Positions 12,115-24,130 of a stretch of DNA of 64,000 nucleotides are shown one piece after another. The stretch lies in contig CAJNAR010000002.1 in the NCBI GenBank assembly GCA_905220665.1, forward strand, positions 248,001 through 312,000, written 5' to 3'. The stretch comes from Albugo candida. Taxonomy: Eukaryota; Oomycota; Peronosporomycetes; Albuginales; Albuginaceae. The position numbers were made by a program, and so were the translations under genes. Under the pieces are notes generated by a model. The model had not been told where the DNA came from. It worked only from the letters and a program-made list of their open reading frames with translations, and did not search any database. How positions within the stretch are numbered: position 1 is the stretch's first letter; each line of letters begins with the position of its first letter.

Positions 12115-12238
12115 TACAAAACAAGAAAGGGTATGCATTGTGAGAACTTGTCGAAAAGCCTATACGATCAATTTCTACGATTATCAGCCAATCACAATCT
12201 TACACGTTGTATCCTTTGTTCGATTTGCGCCGGAAGGC
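12115..12238 (+). promoter_or_regulatory. conserved upstream block, copy 3
   Basis: Same two-part block as before copy 2: the 32-bp identical segment is at 12115-12146, then CAATCACAATCTTACACG and the TTTGTTCGATTTGCGCC stretch. The following 100 bp to the ATG are also nearly identical to copy 2, including GGTTGGCCATCACTCATTA just before the start. Confidence 0.5.
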
Positions 12239-12336
12239 ATTACGGACAAGTGCATTGGAGGAAACTCTGCCATGGTCCCACTCTTTCAATCGCTGAATTC
12301 AGATGGTTGGCCATCACTCATTAGGAAAAACGCTAG

Positions 12337-13998
12337 ATGCCGGACGCTCGAATATTGCTCGCCTTCCTACTCTGCTGTGTGCTATGCGCTTTCCAACGCG
12401 CATGTTGCGACCTGAAGACACAAACATGGACACTGATTTCAGACGACGTTAAACTCCCCGAAATGTGCTCTTGCCAGAACTGTATCTTGAATGTTGCTGG
12501 TGCCATGCGCGCAACTATTATCCATATGGACAAAGCTAAGAATGCTTATAAAAATGTCAAGTATTCAGTGACTGCTTATAAAAATGTCAAGTATTCAGTG
12601 ACTGCTTCGGATTTTGCGTTCATGAGCATACACAGTAAGTGCGTCTTGGATGGCTATTGTAGTGCGTTTGAACTCGTACACTCATCAACGCCATCTGGTT
12701 TTTCCACGGAATCGAGTAATCTTGTGGCAACCGAACAAGAAGCTGCAAAGTCAGAGCCTATGTGCTTCATATTAGGGCCTCAAAAAACGACAGCGCGAAA
12801 TAGACTGTGCCTGAAAGAAGTCAGCGGTTCGGAACTACTGAATGAGTATCCCGTTGCATCAAGCTACGATCGAATCACGCGAACGATAGTTTCTTTGTAC
12901 CCCAAGAATCACAAAACTGATCCTAAGCTATTGCTTCTTGCATGCATGGGTTTTGGTGACTTAAAAGTGGATCCTTCGAATTATGTATCCCCTGATTCAT
13001 GTCAAAATCTGATTATGAAGACTTTGGTATTTTCTCCTCTTACTATCAAAAAGCCTTTAATAAGCAGATCAATGTTCAAGACAGACAGTCCATCGACTAG
13101 TTCTGGTAACAGTTGGGAGCGTGCAATTCAGTTAGAAGGGATTCCACTCTGTATACTGGTTACATTCGCACCAGGATCAAAAGTTTCCGAATGTATGACG
13201 ACTTTTTTCGAAAACTTTAATGGTGAAGCAGTTTTTCTTGGCAAAAAACTAGAATACCACTACTTCTATCTGTTTGGGAGCAAAAAAAAGAAGAGTGTTT
13301 TCTCGTTCAAGAAACCTTGCGCTACTATAAAAAAAGCCGACCTTGAGGAGTGCAAAGCGTTCCATTCTCATCATTACGACACATCATCAGTGCAGCGTCA
13401 AATACTATCTTGGAAAACTCAAGAATCAGAAAAAGTTATACTTCATGGTTTACCCAGCCACCAAACGCGTTGTGCTGTAGCTCAACACCGGAAGGATGCA
13501 ATCGATTGCCAACGATGTGTTCAGCACTTTGGCAATCATGTTATTGCCAATACAATGACTGATTCGACATTCCTGGTATCAATGCCCGACAAATTCGACG
13601 AGTCAATACTTGTGTCATGTATCCAAAATCTGAGTGAGAATGAGGGGCACAAATGTTCTCATTTTGTATTCCTTCCGCGGAAAATGTGCGAATATGCGAG
13701 AATGAAGACAAGTGCGAAGTCTCCTAGTGGTGCCAGCTCTTCCAATCAAGCGCAACCAAATGTGATGGTTGTAACGTGGGAAGTATTGAATATCGGGTGC
13801 CTTCAAGATATTGCACTTTACCATGACGTATTACTGGTTTCGAAGACCGATCGATATTTGTGGATGCTTCGTGTTACAAGCGATGAACTTCGAAAGCGGT
13901 GCAAGGAAGTGCGCATAGAGAAAGAATACTTCTTTGATGTTCACTTTCTGCGTTCTATTTCGGTACACGACATGAATGAATTTATAGGTGCGACGTAG
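12337..13998 (+). CDS. secreted Cys-rich protein, clade I, copy 3
   Basis: Intact 553-codon frame whose ATG aligns with copies 1 and 2. The signal peptide (MPDARILLAFLLCC...) ends near Cys24. It then shows the CQNC...AGAMRA motif, SDFAFMSIHSKC, LCLKEVSGSELL, HSHHYDTSS, MTDST, FLPRKMCEY and the C-terminal NVMVV / VLLVS / WMLRV / FFDVHFLRSIS block. It lacks the long Lys-rich insert of copy 2 and has only a short KKKK patch there. A 30-bp perfect tandem duplication adds ten residues before SDFAFMS. The last 350 bp are almost identical to copy 2 although the middle has diverged strongly, suggesting gene conversion. Predicted exported protein of unknown function. Confidence 0.88.
   Translation: MPDARILLAFLLCCVLCAFQRACCDLKTQTWTLISDDVKLPEMCSCQNCILNVAGAMRATIIHMDKAKNAYKNVKYSVTAYKNVKYSVTASDFAFMSIHSKCVLDGYCSAFELVHSSTPSGFSTESSNLVATEQEAAKSEPMCFILGPQKTTARNRLCLKEVSGSELLNEYPVASSYDRITRTIVSLYPKNHKTDPKLLLLACMGFGDLKVDPSNYVSPDSCQNLIMKTLVFSPLTIKKPLISRSMFKTDSPSTSSGNSWERAIQLEGIPLCILVTFAPGSKVSECMTTFFENFNGEAVFLGKKLEYHYFYLFGSKKKKSVFSFKKPCATIKKADLEECKAFHSHHYDTSSVQRQILSWKTQESEKVILHGLPSHQTRCAVAQHRKDAIDCQRCVQHFGNHVIANTMTDSTFLVSMPDKFDESILVSCIQNLSENEGHKCSHFVFLPRKMCEYARMKTSAKSPSGASSSNQAQPNVMVVTWEVLNIGCLQDIALYHDVLLVSKTDRYLWMLRVTSDELRKRCKEVRIEKEYFFDVHFLRSISVHDMNEFIGAT
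12544..12603 (+). repeat. 30-bp in-frame tandem duplication
   Basis: Two perfect copies (12544-12573 and 12574-12603), each encoding AYKNVKYSVT. The other family members have a single version of this segment. Perfect identity indicates a recent event that keeps the frame open. Confidence 0.95.
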
Positions 13999-15176
13999 TA
14001 GCCGACTCATCATACAGTAATGAAAGAATACATCATGACGATCGACAAATGATTTTCTGCTTTTGAATTGTGCCAAAAAACGCATATTGAATTTCTACCG
14101 AAGCTTTCAAACTTTGCCGTTCTGAACAATGCGCATCATAGATGACATTTGCTTGGCATTTTGATATTTATAGGGCTTGAGGAGTGGTTCTTATTTCGAA
14201 ATCCACAGATCGAATCGGAGTGGAAGTAGCGCTATTCTCTTATCAGAATGCTACATCAAAGTGTCACAACTGCGGAAAGAATGTATGGATTCTTTGCGTA
14301 TGCGAAGAAGTAAGATAAAAACGAGGTGTACTGTCATTCCTACATCGAGACATGTTCATTTAAAAGAGTACTTTCAGACCGCTTTGAATCTTTACACTGA
14401 AGTACCAACGCGAATATTATTCATATCCGAAGATTTTGGAATGTCCGCAAAGCACTTTGTTAATCCTTGTATATTGAACTGCGTATGACAAATGCATGCG
14501 CCGTTATGAAGCTGTGTCATCGCTGTTCACAAAGGGCTGAACTACTTTTCTTGATCTCTACACATTGACTACTATATCCCGTAATTCGCGTATATAAATG
14601 TATGTGGTGCCGAGCATCGGCTTCGGGGTCGCAATATACGACCAATTGGATGCACAAGTAGCTCCAGATCAGGCTTGGTCGGCTCTTTAAGAAGCACTTC
14701 TGATATAGTGTGTTTTTCATTCCCACCTAAGAACCTGCCCATATGTCGCTGAGTGCCCCCGCCCCAAATCAAAGAATGTGTGTTCAGTAGGCTCGCTTAG
14801 TGAACACTTTTTAGTGTACAAGGTATGCTACGTGCATAATAGGAGTTATTTGAGAAGTAGACGCTTGGAGGTCAGGATGAAAATTTGTTGTAATTGTGTG
14901 GGAGAAAAATGCTTCCACGATATGTCGTTGAAATTCAAGATACGTCGAGAGTCCTCAGAAATCGGAACTAATAATATGATCAAGACAGTCAGAATGCGTT
15001 GCGTAGAATTTCTACTGATTGGCCGCTTCAAATCTTTGCAAGGAGGGATTCAGTTTTGCGATATTTTCGCCACGGCTAATCGTCTGCCTACATGCGCTGG
15101 CACGAACAGGCTGATTCCGCAGATGCTGCGTTTATAATGATTTGGCAGGAATACAAGCATCAGTTTATCTCCTAAT
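13999..15176. other. 3' flank of copy 3, no gene seen
   Basis: Near-identical to the copy 2 flank for the first 330 bp, then lacking about 540 bp relative to it. No reading frame is conserved between units. Confidence 0.5.
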
Positions 15177-15640
15177 GATTTTCCGAGTGGAAACCTAGAT
15201 AGTTGACAGAAACCCGCTGAATTCAACGTGGACCTGACGCATCTGGACACTTTTTCACACGGATGCCAGCGACCTTGAGGATAAAAGTCGAGTCACAAGA
15301 TGTAACTTGATCATCCCACGACTTTGGATGAGATACGTGCAAGAACATTTTTCTCATATAAGACGCGTTAAAAAGGAACTGCTGATGAAGTCAAGTTCTG
15401 TAATAAGATTATCCGATACCAAAGCGATAAAAGAAATATTTTCAGTGTAGCATTACGTAGCCAAGTGCACGATCCATTCATATTCAATATCTTATAGTTC
15501 ATTCACGCGAACAAGTGTCGAACAGAGCTCATTATGGTATTTATGTGAACAAAAAGAAGCATTCTTTCCTGCTCAACGGTAATAGTAAGTGAATTTAGCA
15601 GGTGTACGCAAATTCATATTTAATTCTTATCCGACTCACA
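15177..15640 (+). repeat. 464-bp inter-unit repeat, unit 3
   Basis: Partner of 9497-9960, same length and ungapped. Its right end coincides with the insertion described in the next entry. Confidence 0.75.
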
Positions 15641-15646
15641 GATGCT

Positions 15647-15867
15647 GGCGTGGAGTTCGTGACAAAAACAAGAAGTGATTTATTATTCGGAAACGTCCTT
15701 AGTTCGCTACGCTACCTCTAGGCCTTCCCCTTCGCACGATTCGTCACACAAGCTAGACATATGACGTTATGGGAACACGTATACTTACGCAATGTATAGA
15801 ATATTCAATTCGGATGATGACGTGCAAGACAATCCGTTAAGGACATGGTGAGAACATGTTCATTATG
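15647..15867. mobile_element. 221-bp insertion with 9-bp direct repeats
   Basis: Unit 2 runs straight from the 464-bp repeat into CTCGTACCAGAGAGCC (about 9968). Here 221 bp intervene, flanked by ACAGATGCT at 15638-15646 and 15868-15876. This is what an insertion with a 9-bp target-site duplication looks like. The insert has no open frame, no obvious terminal inverted repeats and no TG...CA ends, so a short non-autonomous element is possible but its class is unknown. Confidence 0.55.
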
Positions 15868-15989
15868 ACAGATGCTACCAGAGAGCCTTTTTCTTGAGAA
15901 CCTCAACATAACGCAAGAACATCGTTCCATAGAATACTTGACGACTACCGAAACTTGACAGCTCGAAGCTTTCCCCTAAAAAAATGCAT

Positions 15990-17400
15990 AGATGGGTAGC
16001 TTCATTCATGAGGATAGCTGTGAGCTTCAGTATCCTTAACGTACCAAACACAGAACGAATATGATATATGAAATCAATACCTGCATTTGAATAAGCTGTG
16101 TATCACTTGTGCATTGCTAATATGTAAAAACCCCTTTGGATCTACTTTAAATGTATCGAGTGATTGCTGCGCACAATCTTGGTGAACACGTAACATAAGA
16201 CACCCAATGATATAGTCAAGTGTGTCGACGATCCATATCGAGCAAGAAGTTAAATCGTGAAAGTGTCTTCATGGTGCAGATCACCGCCACAACTATAACA
16301 TGCTTTTTCCCAAGTGAATAAAGCCGCTGCTTCTATTGAGTTGGAGTCCAGTTAGGGTTTCAATATACCATAGCTACACCACATTCTTGGAAGAAAGGAT
16401 TGTATAGAGGTCCATTCAACAATCAATAGGTGATTGAACAAGGTCAGTATCACATATTTTCTTCCCAAAGAAAAGCTATAGGATAGTATGCTTCAATGCA
16501 ATGGCACACAACCTTGAGGCGTGCAGTGATCGTGAAGACTTCTTTTTGAACGACAAACCTTTGATATATTTACCTACAGGTCACATCACACCCCCAGCCA
16601 TGCGAATATGTAATCATGGATCTAGCGAAAGTGATGTGTACGATACTAGAAACGGGACTGCCACCGTCTTCTTTACTCATGTTGCATTACATACTCTTTC
16701 AGAGCAAAACCATTTCGCCTTGGGAATCAATGACAGCTTTACCATTCGACGCAATCGATATCATTGACAATTAGTAATTTTCCAGACGAGACGGAATTTT
16801 CCATCTAACCTCTTAGATTTGGCCTGAAGAAGTATCGTGCTATAATCGTGCTTTTTCCCTTGTCCTTTGTAAATAACACTTTTTCAATCATTCGTAGCAC
16901 ATAGAGTTCGCTTTCTTCGATCAAAACGCAAAAGTTTCTTTATCATCATTTGTAGACTGAAAAAAACCTTACTGCGATGCATTTTCAGCTCGATATTTGC
17001 TCCATCATTCTCACTAACGCTTTCTTGAAGAGATACACCCAACGTCTCTATCATTTATTCGATAATTCAAGTTGAGACGCTTCGGAAAGTACTGTGGTTT
17101 TTACTTCTTTATAAAGATCACGTGCAAGGTGGTACGATGAACGAAGTCATCGGTATCTCAGTAGATGAGAGATTTGTGCGTAAGAAAAATCCTAGGAACG
17201 AGTCACTGCGAGTCTTGCTTTAAAAGATGGCACGACCAATCGCGTTTTTCGCAGGACAGCTACTTTTATCACACATGTGATGTAGTTCTGTCCGAGTTGG
17301 AGAAAACGTTTTTTAAGTGAAAAGTGGTCTGAACAAAAGCATAGAATATTGCTGAAGTTTCTTAGGTCGAACTTCCTATGCCTTATCCTTCGAAATACAA
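15990..17400 (+). other. decayed coding-like segment upstream of copy 4
   Basis: Counterpart of 10110-11840 with many small gaps. The 16501-16767 frame (88 codons) aligns at DNA level with about 11170-11400 but reads in a different phase, so the two versions do not support a common protein. DNA at 17200-17320 is almost identical to 11640-11760. Confidence 0.35.
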
Positions 17401-17654
17401 CCACGTCAGAATAATTTTCAAGATGCCTCTTAGTTTGGGCACTACTAATGCTGGATGTTGAACAGCTACTGCACTTGTTAATATTGGGTATACTACGCGG
17501 CGTATGTTCTTGTTTCCTTGAGGTACAATGTTGTAAGAGGTATCATTATACTCGAAATTGAGTTGAGAAATATAGAATATCGCAGGCTGTAATGATAGGA
17601 CCCCAAAGCAAGCACAGCATGAACTCTAAATATACAATTGTGTAAATATAATAA

Positions 17655-17783
17655 TACAAAACAAGAAAGGGTATGCATTGTGAGAAAATGTCGAAATAGC
17701 CTGTACGATTGGACGTTTATAACCACTATTAGCCAGTCACAATCTTACACGCTGAATCCTTTGTTCGATTTGTACCGGAAATC
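17655..17783 (+). promoter_or_regulatory. conserved upstream block, copy 4
   Basis: Contains the same 32-bp segment (17655-17686) as copies 2 and 3 and a slightly diverged second segment. The block has outlived the coding sequence, which is badly decayed. Confidence 0.4.
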
Positions 17784-17872
17784 AGCATGGACAAGTGCAT
17801 TGGAGGAAACTCTGATATGGACCACTCCTTCAATCGCTAAAATTCAGATGGTTGGCCATCGCTTATATAAAG

Positions 17873-19587
17873 ATGCCGTATACGAATATCGCTCGCCTTT
17901 TTACTATGCTGTATTCTGTGCCCTTTCCAACGCTCATGTTGTGACTGAAGACACAAGTGTGGAAACTGGATCGTAGCATCATTAACCCCCAGGAAATCAT
18001 GAGATGCCATATGTGCATCCTGAAGGTCGCTGGTACCACGCGGGCAACTATTGTCCGGAAAAATAAACCTTCGCTAACGAAAAATATTTTTAAAATGTCG
18101 AGCTTCAGTGAATGCTTGGACTTTCGAGTTCATGACTCGACAAAGTAAGCGCACCTTGGCAAAGAGTTGTAATCATGTCACCGTCTGAGGCTAATCGCTG
18201 CTATCTGTCAAATCCACGGAATTGATTGAGAAGGAGTCAACCGGAACACAAGCAGCAGCAAGTGAGCTTGAGCCTATCTGCCTTTTACTATGAACTTTAT
18301 TGACGACAGCGCGAACTAGATATTGCCTGAAAACAAAATAAGTCAGTGGCTCTCAAATATATGAGGAGTGTTTCGTTATATCAAGTACCGATCTCCTTAT
18401 TCGGACAACTGTTCTTTTGTACCCCAATTTCCGCACAGATAATGCTGAGAAAATGCTTCGTCCATGCAAGGATTCTAGTGCTTCACCCACATGGATCTGG
18501 ATTATGTACCCGCTGCTGCATGTCAGAAGATGATTATGCAGAGTTTTCTTGCAAATCTTCACCCTTTCACTGAAATGCATACGATAGAAAGCAATTTGAT
18601 AAAAAATGATTTGGTGGCGCGTATCATTGATATTGAAAGCACACCTCGCTGTATAGGTGTTCGATTTTCATCTACCACCAAAGTTCTCGAGTGCATGGAC
18701 ACTTTCTCCGCCAAATTTGAAGTGGAGCAGTTCTATTTCACAAAGAAAGGGATTCATGATGCTGTTATCTGTATACAAGCGAGAAGGCCAAGGAAGACGT
18801 GACCCTCCAGTTGAAAAACATGGAGCGGGCTGCTATCGAATATTTTGCCGATCTGAAATATGCGCAAAGTTCAAATCTCATCATTTCGACCCATTACCAT
18901 CATTTCAGCTCCAAATATCAACTTGGAAATCGGAAAAGATAGAATAAGGGTTTTCTCATGTTGCTTCTAGCCACAGAACGCATTGTGCCTTAGCTCATGA
19001 GAAGAAGTCCGTATCAAATCACCGGCTTTGTGTTCAGAATTTCGGCATACACGTATTCATCATCGAAGAAATGACTGCTGTTACAATTCTGGTATCTAAT
19101 GCACGAAGAGTTCGACGCGGCCAAACTCACATAATGTATCACACATGGGAGTCCTTTTGAGGCTCAACAATGGTATCAATTTGAATTTCTCCCGCAGGAA
19201 ATGTGCGAATATGAGAAAAGCACGACAAGCTCGAAGTCTCTTAGTTGCCAGCTCTTCCAATCAAATTCCTACTTCATCAAATGTGATGGTTGTATCGTGG
19301 AACAATCTTGATATCACTTGCATTGAAGATCGTGCACTGTACCATGACGTGCTACTGGTTTCGATCAAGAAAAATTATGTGTGATACTACATACTGTACC
19401 AAGCGATGGAGTCATCGAACGGTGCGGGACAGTGCACGAAAAGAAAGAATTTATCATTGATTTTCGCTATCTGCGTTTTATTTTGGCATACGATATGGGA
19501 CAATATATAAAGTACGAACAAATGAGCCGTCAGAGTCGCTCGATTTATGACGCAGCAACAAAACTAATTCGTGACAACGATAATTGA
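17873..19587 (+). pseudogene. secreted Cys-rich superfamily, clade I, copy 4 (decayed)
   Basis: Recognisable fragments in different frames follow the family order. They are a damaged signal-peptide region; C-x2-C-I-L-K-V-A-G-T at about 18010; a middle part with STPRCIGVRF at about 18640; KSHHFDP at about 18870; a FLPQEMC-like remnant at about 19190; NVMVVSW and VLLVS at about 19280-19370; and a last open piece, 19381-19587, with FRYLRFIL and DMGQYI. At least five frame changes or stops separate them, so it is non-functional. Its 3' flank is interrupted about 150 bp downstream by a LINE. Confidence 0.85.
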
Positions 19588-19771
19588 TTACTGCTTCTTT
19601 ATTGTGCACAAGAAAGTATATCGAACGTCTGCCAAACCTTTCAAAGTTTTCGAATCTTTACAATGCGCATCATAGACAAGAAAGACTGGCGCCTTATTAG
19701 TTCCATTTAGATTTTGAGTTAAAAGTGTCGACATAATTAGAATTAGACTAACTGACTTCACTAGCTGCCTC

Positions 19772-19874
19772 AGCTATCTTAGATTTCATCTATACATCTG
19801 TCCTGAGCTATCTTAGATTTCATCTATACATCTGTCCTGAGCTATCTTAGATTTCATCTATACATCTAGTCCTG
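19772..19874 (+). repeat. 34-bp unit, three tandem copies
   Basis: Unit AGCTATCTTAGATTTCATC... repeated at 19772-19805, 19806-19839 and 19840-19874 (the last with one extra base). It is part of the LINE 3' untranslated region; copy B has only one diverged unit near 26670. Confidence 0.9.
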
Positions 19875-20396
19875 TATCGCGGTAGCTGTAAAAGCCACCA
19901 CAATACAAGAGTGTGTCCAGTGGGTAAATGATAGAAGAGTTGTGCGATGGTTCAAAAGTACTATGTTTTGCAAGCTGGGATGCGCCACATTGGTTCGAAC
20001 ACAGTCCTTCAAGAAGGACTAGGATCCGAGTTGCACTTGCATTTCGACTTGACTGTGTCGTAGCCCAAGGAATGATCTTCGACTTCTGAAAAATTTACTT
20101 AATGATTCTTGCCTTGCTAGTTGATCCACACCCTCGCAAGCCGAATGTGTTCGTCTTGATAGTAATTCTGTCTTCGAAAGTACTAGTGGTGCGCACTCAA
20201 CGTTGTGTAAATCACGTAAAGTGCTAGAACTCTCGGAGTTGCGGGATCGCTAATCTGACAGACGATGATTCCTGTCAGTCCAGACGAATTGCAGCGTCAC
20301 CGCTTGCAATGCAAGCCATACAACGAATAACTTGCTTATATTCTTTCCAATCCGACCTTAGTGCTGGCACGATTTCACATGCAATAGGCGCTGGTA

Positions 20397-23300
20397 TCAT
20401 AACACCTGTTCTGAGTAGCTCCCTCCGTAATTGTGCTGTATGATCGCACTTGAGAAAGAGATGTCTATCGGATTCCGCTGCGCCACACGAAGGCTACATG
20501 CACAGTATAAATACGGGCTGAATATCTTCAAAATCCGAAACGAGAACAAACTGGCAACGTCGGAAAGGCTAGACGGATTGTAAATCTTCAAAAGTGGGTA
20601 ATGTACGTTTTCGAAGATGCCGTGACGTAGCCATAAATGTTCCAAATCGTTCTAAATCCAGTCCGTCCGATCTCCCTGTGTGCTGACATCAGATGGCTCT
20701 TGGTTTGGTTCGAAAGGTTTCCAGACGATGCGTGAGAGTTGACGACGTAGAATGTATGGAAATAAGGTTTCCTCTCTTTGCTTTGTACTACCACATAAAA
20801 CGATCTGCCACTTGTGTTTTGTTGGATCGAAGTGATGAAAACAATCATCGACTGAATACGCTAGAGTATCTCAGTGACTTCATTGTAAAGTCGACCCAGC
20901 AAATTTTCTCCAGCCATATCTGATGCGTTCAGCTCTTCGTCGTTGTAACAGCTGGCGACGATTGCTTCCTTCGTTGGCCATGTGTCGCTTTCTCGAAAAA
21001 AGTCTTGAAGACATCGGATGTCGAGAAGTGTACCTAACGATTTTTGAAACGTACGATGTGGCTTGTCCACCACGCCAAGATTGTGCCAAATGTTTTTCGT
21101 ACTCGGATTACGGCTAGCAGGTACATAATGTAATTCTTGGTCGTATTGGAACCCCATTAGTCGCCCTATGTAGTACCGACGGCGTTGTAAAACATTCTAA
21201 TCTGATGCCATATTTCAAATGCGTTTCTACCATGAGGGTGCGCTCTCCCATTTAACAATTTTGCATTGTCGATTTGGTGCGATAGTGAATATGTCCATTG
21301 GCTTGTGTGGGCCAAAGGAAGGTTAAATAAGTTGTACTAATTCCGTCGATGCAGTTGTCCAATTCGCAGATATAATTGTCGACGCATCGGCTGCGAACTG
21401 CTGAAGGAATTGAATACGTTGTAGCTTTAGTCGTCCCACCAAAAAAGGAACTTGTAGTCCACCATCTTGTCGGCGAAGATATAAAATTTCTTTGCAGAGT
21501 AGGTGCACGTGTTTCGAATCTTCTTCGTGTTTCTGACCAAGCACAAATCGATTTTACATCGATTGCCACTGTCGAATAGTTACTGCTGGTATATCAACGT
21601 GCATCGTGTAGTGCCACAGACGTGATAAAATCATCGTCTGCGCAACCAGCAGTCGACCACGGACATTTGGTGCACGTCGAAGCCATACACCAAACCCATC
21701 GTAAAACCGCTTGTCGAGAGTTGAAATAACCATCGAGTGAGTTGGTTTCTGGCCGAACGGAATACCCAAATACTTGACCGAATCCTCCGGACCCATTATG
21801 GTCAAATTGGGAATACGTGGACATGGCTTGGTCCGATTCATCGAGATCAAGGATGATTTGCTCAAGTTGAGTTTCGCGCAGATCTGTCGCATTAGACTTA
21901 AATGAGTTCGAGTTGCGTTTGAAGAACATTTAACGTCCCAATTCCGACAGTAATGTGCTCAAACGAGGAGCCTCTCGACGTCATTTTGGTCGCAAAGCTT
22001 CCAGCTGCGACAGTCCTGCCATTTATCCAAATGCCATATTCTTCATGTTGTCGAAGTAAATTTCCCAAAAGTTTGATCGACATCAGAAAAAGTAATACTG
22101 AGAAAGGATCGCCTTGTATCACTCCACATTTTGGTTTATTGGATGGTGTGATATTGCCTTTAAACATCAACTGCGCTTTCATGTAGTTGACAGAAGACGA
22201 ACCCAGTCGATGGAAAGGTTTCCAACGCCCATTTTTCCAAAATGCGACAAAATGTAAGTCCCATTGACTCGATCATATTTTTCCTAAAGTCAAAAAAACT
22301 CGCATACGCTTCCTCCGCATGATGCGTGATCAAGTCTTATCTGTCGGTAAGATGTCGATAGTTGGTGATGCATCGACCTTCCTCGGACAAATGCTTTTTG
22401 ATCTTGATGGATCAATTTTGACTGAAACCGTTGCAATCGATACGTCAACACTTTTAAAGATATTCATAGTTGCCAATTTCACCTCGTGTTATTTTTTTGT
22501 ACAACAAGGTGATTGCCGAGTGACGTTGTGATCGAAGTAAGATACCTTCTTTCCAGCTGATATTCAAACAAGATCTTCAGACACTCGCCAAACGTTTCCG
22601 AATCAAGCTGATACATACAGATAATAGTCCATCCATACCTGGAGAAGAACTACTCCGCATGTGCTTGATCGCTTCCACCATCTCGGTCGTACTTCCGTGA
22701 GTTGAGTCTTGCTCTTCTAACGCAAGGGAAACTTGTTCAAATCCAGTAGCTATTTTTGATTTTTGTCACGTGGATTAGCTAAGCCGGTCACGGAGCTATC
22801 AAGAATTTTCATGACACCACCCCAATGATGTCTGAATTCGTCAATAGTCTCACTCGGGTTCGATGTCATGGTGCCACATTTTTTGATGACATGTTCGATC
22901 GGCACGCGAGAAAAAGAACTTTCAGGAGGGTCAAAGAAATTTTCAGAAGAGTTCTTCATATGCTTCATGTGATGGTCGAAGCTTTCATCTTGGTTGTATT
23001 CGGCATTGTTTTCAGCCAAAGTTCTGAACTGTTCGAGACTCGATTCGTAAAAATGCCGTGACTGATTGGTGTCTTGAGTGCGACTTCGAGACGCTGCGGC
23101 TTCCTAAACACGATGGCTAGACTCAACATCATGTCGGCTATCGTGTCTAATCTTTTCTTATAATGCCTTGAAGCTTTTTCTTCATTTTTGTCTTCCAGCA
23201 TTTTCATAGCTTTCCGGGATACGAAGCTGGCCGCAACTGTCCGAGCACCAAATTCGCTTCCAATTCGCTTGCTTCAACAGCTTGAGACTATTGCAATAAT

Positions 23301-24130
23301 CATGATGAAGATTCCCGATATCCTCGCCCTGGAAATTGATTTGGATTTTCAAAAATGTTACTTTTTGTGCTAGATGATCTCCCGCATGTCGTGGACGGAT
23401 ACATTCAGAGTTTTTGTATACCATATTAGATAGCTCTCCCGATATAAAGATGTAATCTAGTCGATTCTTGCGCGGTAATGGACCTGTAAAATCTTTTCAG
23501 CCCGATGTTGGATTCTCCAAGCGTCTACAATACCCAACTCTGAAAGCCATTCCAAATACGCTAATCGACTTAGCTCGTGTCGAATTGTTCCAGTCGAACG
23601 ATCGAGAGCTGGGCCTAGTGGTGTGATATATTTAAATACGAGATGTGTAGCGGTTGATTCAGAAGTGTTGCAGAAAAAAAACTCATAGAAAAGTACTCTG
23701 TTCGGTGCATATGCATTGTAAATATACACTGGTGCATCGTGAATGAGAAGACGCAAAACCAGAAACGATTTCGGATGCTTCCTTTGGTGCCTTCTTCAGC
23801 GGTTATATAACCAGGAAAGTCTGAACAGAGTATTGTGTTTACATCACCACTGCGATTTTAAGTTGGATGAAGAAGGGCAGTGTTGTGGTCATTGAAAATT
23901 TTGTGCTGCAGTTTAAATTGTAATAACAACTTACATAATTTCAGTTGGTTGTGGTCGTGAAACTTGCTTTCTTAAACACAACGAATGGAGTTTTGTGAGA
24001 GGACGTAGTCGATAAAAAGATGACCATTATGATAAATTCCATTTACAATCACCGTGATTGATGAGATATTGTTCCACGTGGAAAAAATCGATGATCCCTT
24101 TGCCTTCACGCTGTCGTGAGCCAGCAATCA
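20397..24130 (-). pseudogene. LINE copy A ORF2 (endonuclease-reverse transcriptase), dead
   Basis: Fragments on the minus strand align with ORF2 of copy B in order. They are the endonuclease part (23756-23457, HDAPVYIYNAYAP and DAWRIQH), the linker (23207-22750), reverse transcriptase palm pieces (22182-21898, VIQGDP), the thumb (21892-21323) and the C-terminal region (21157-20397). The FADD catalytic motif of copy B is missing from the corresponding place, and many frameshifts and stops separate the pieces. At the codon where copy B has a premature TGA (28243), this copy reads CGA. Confidence 0.8.

Noticed and set aside
19772..19874. Three direct repeats considered as a CRISPR-like array
   Set aside because: Units are contiguous without spacers, eukaryotic context, and the unit is part of a LINE 3' untranslated region.
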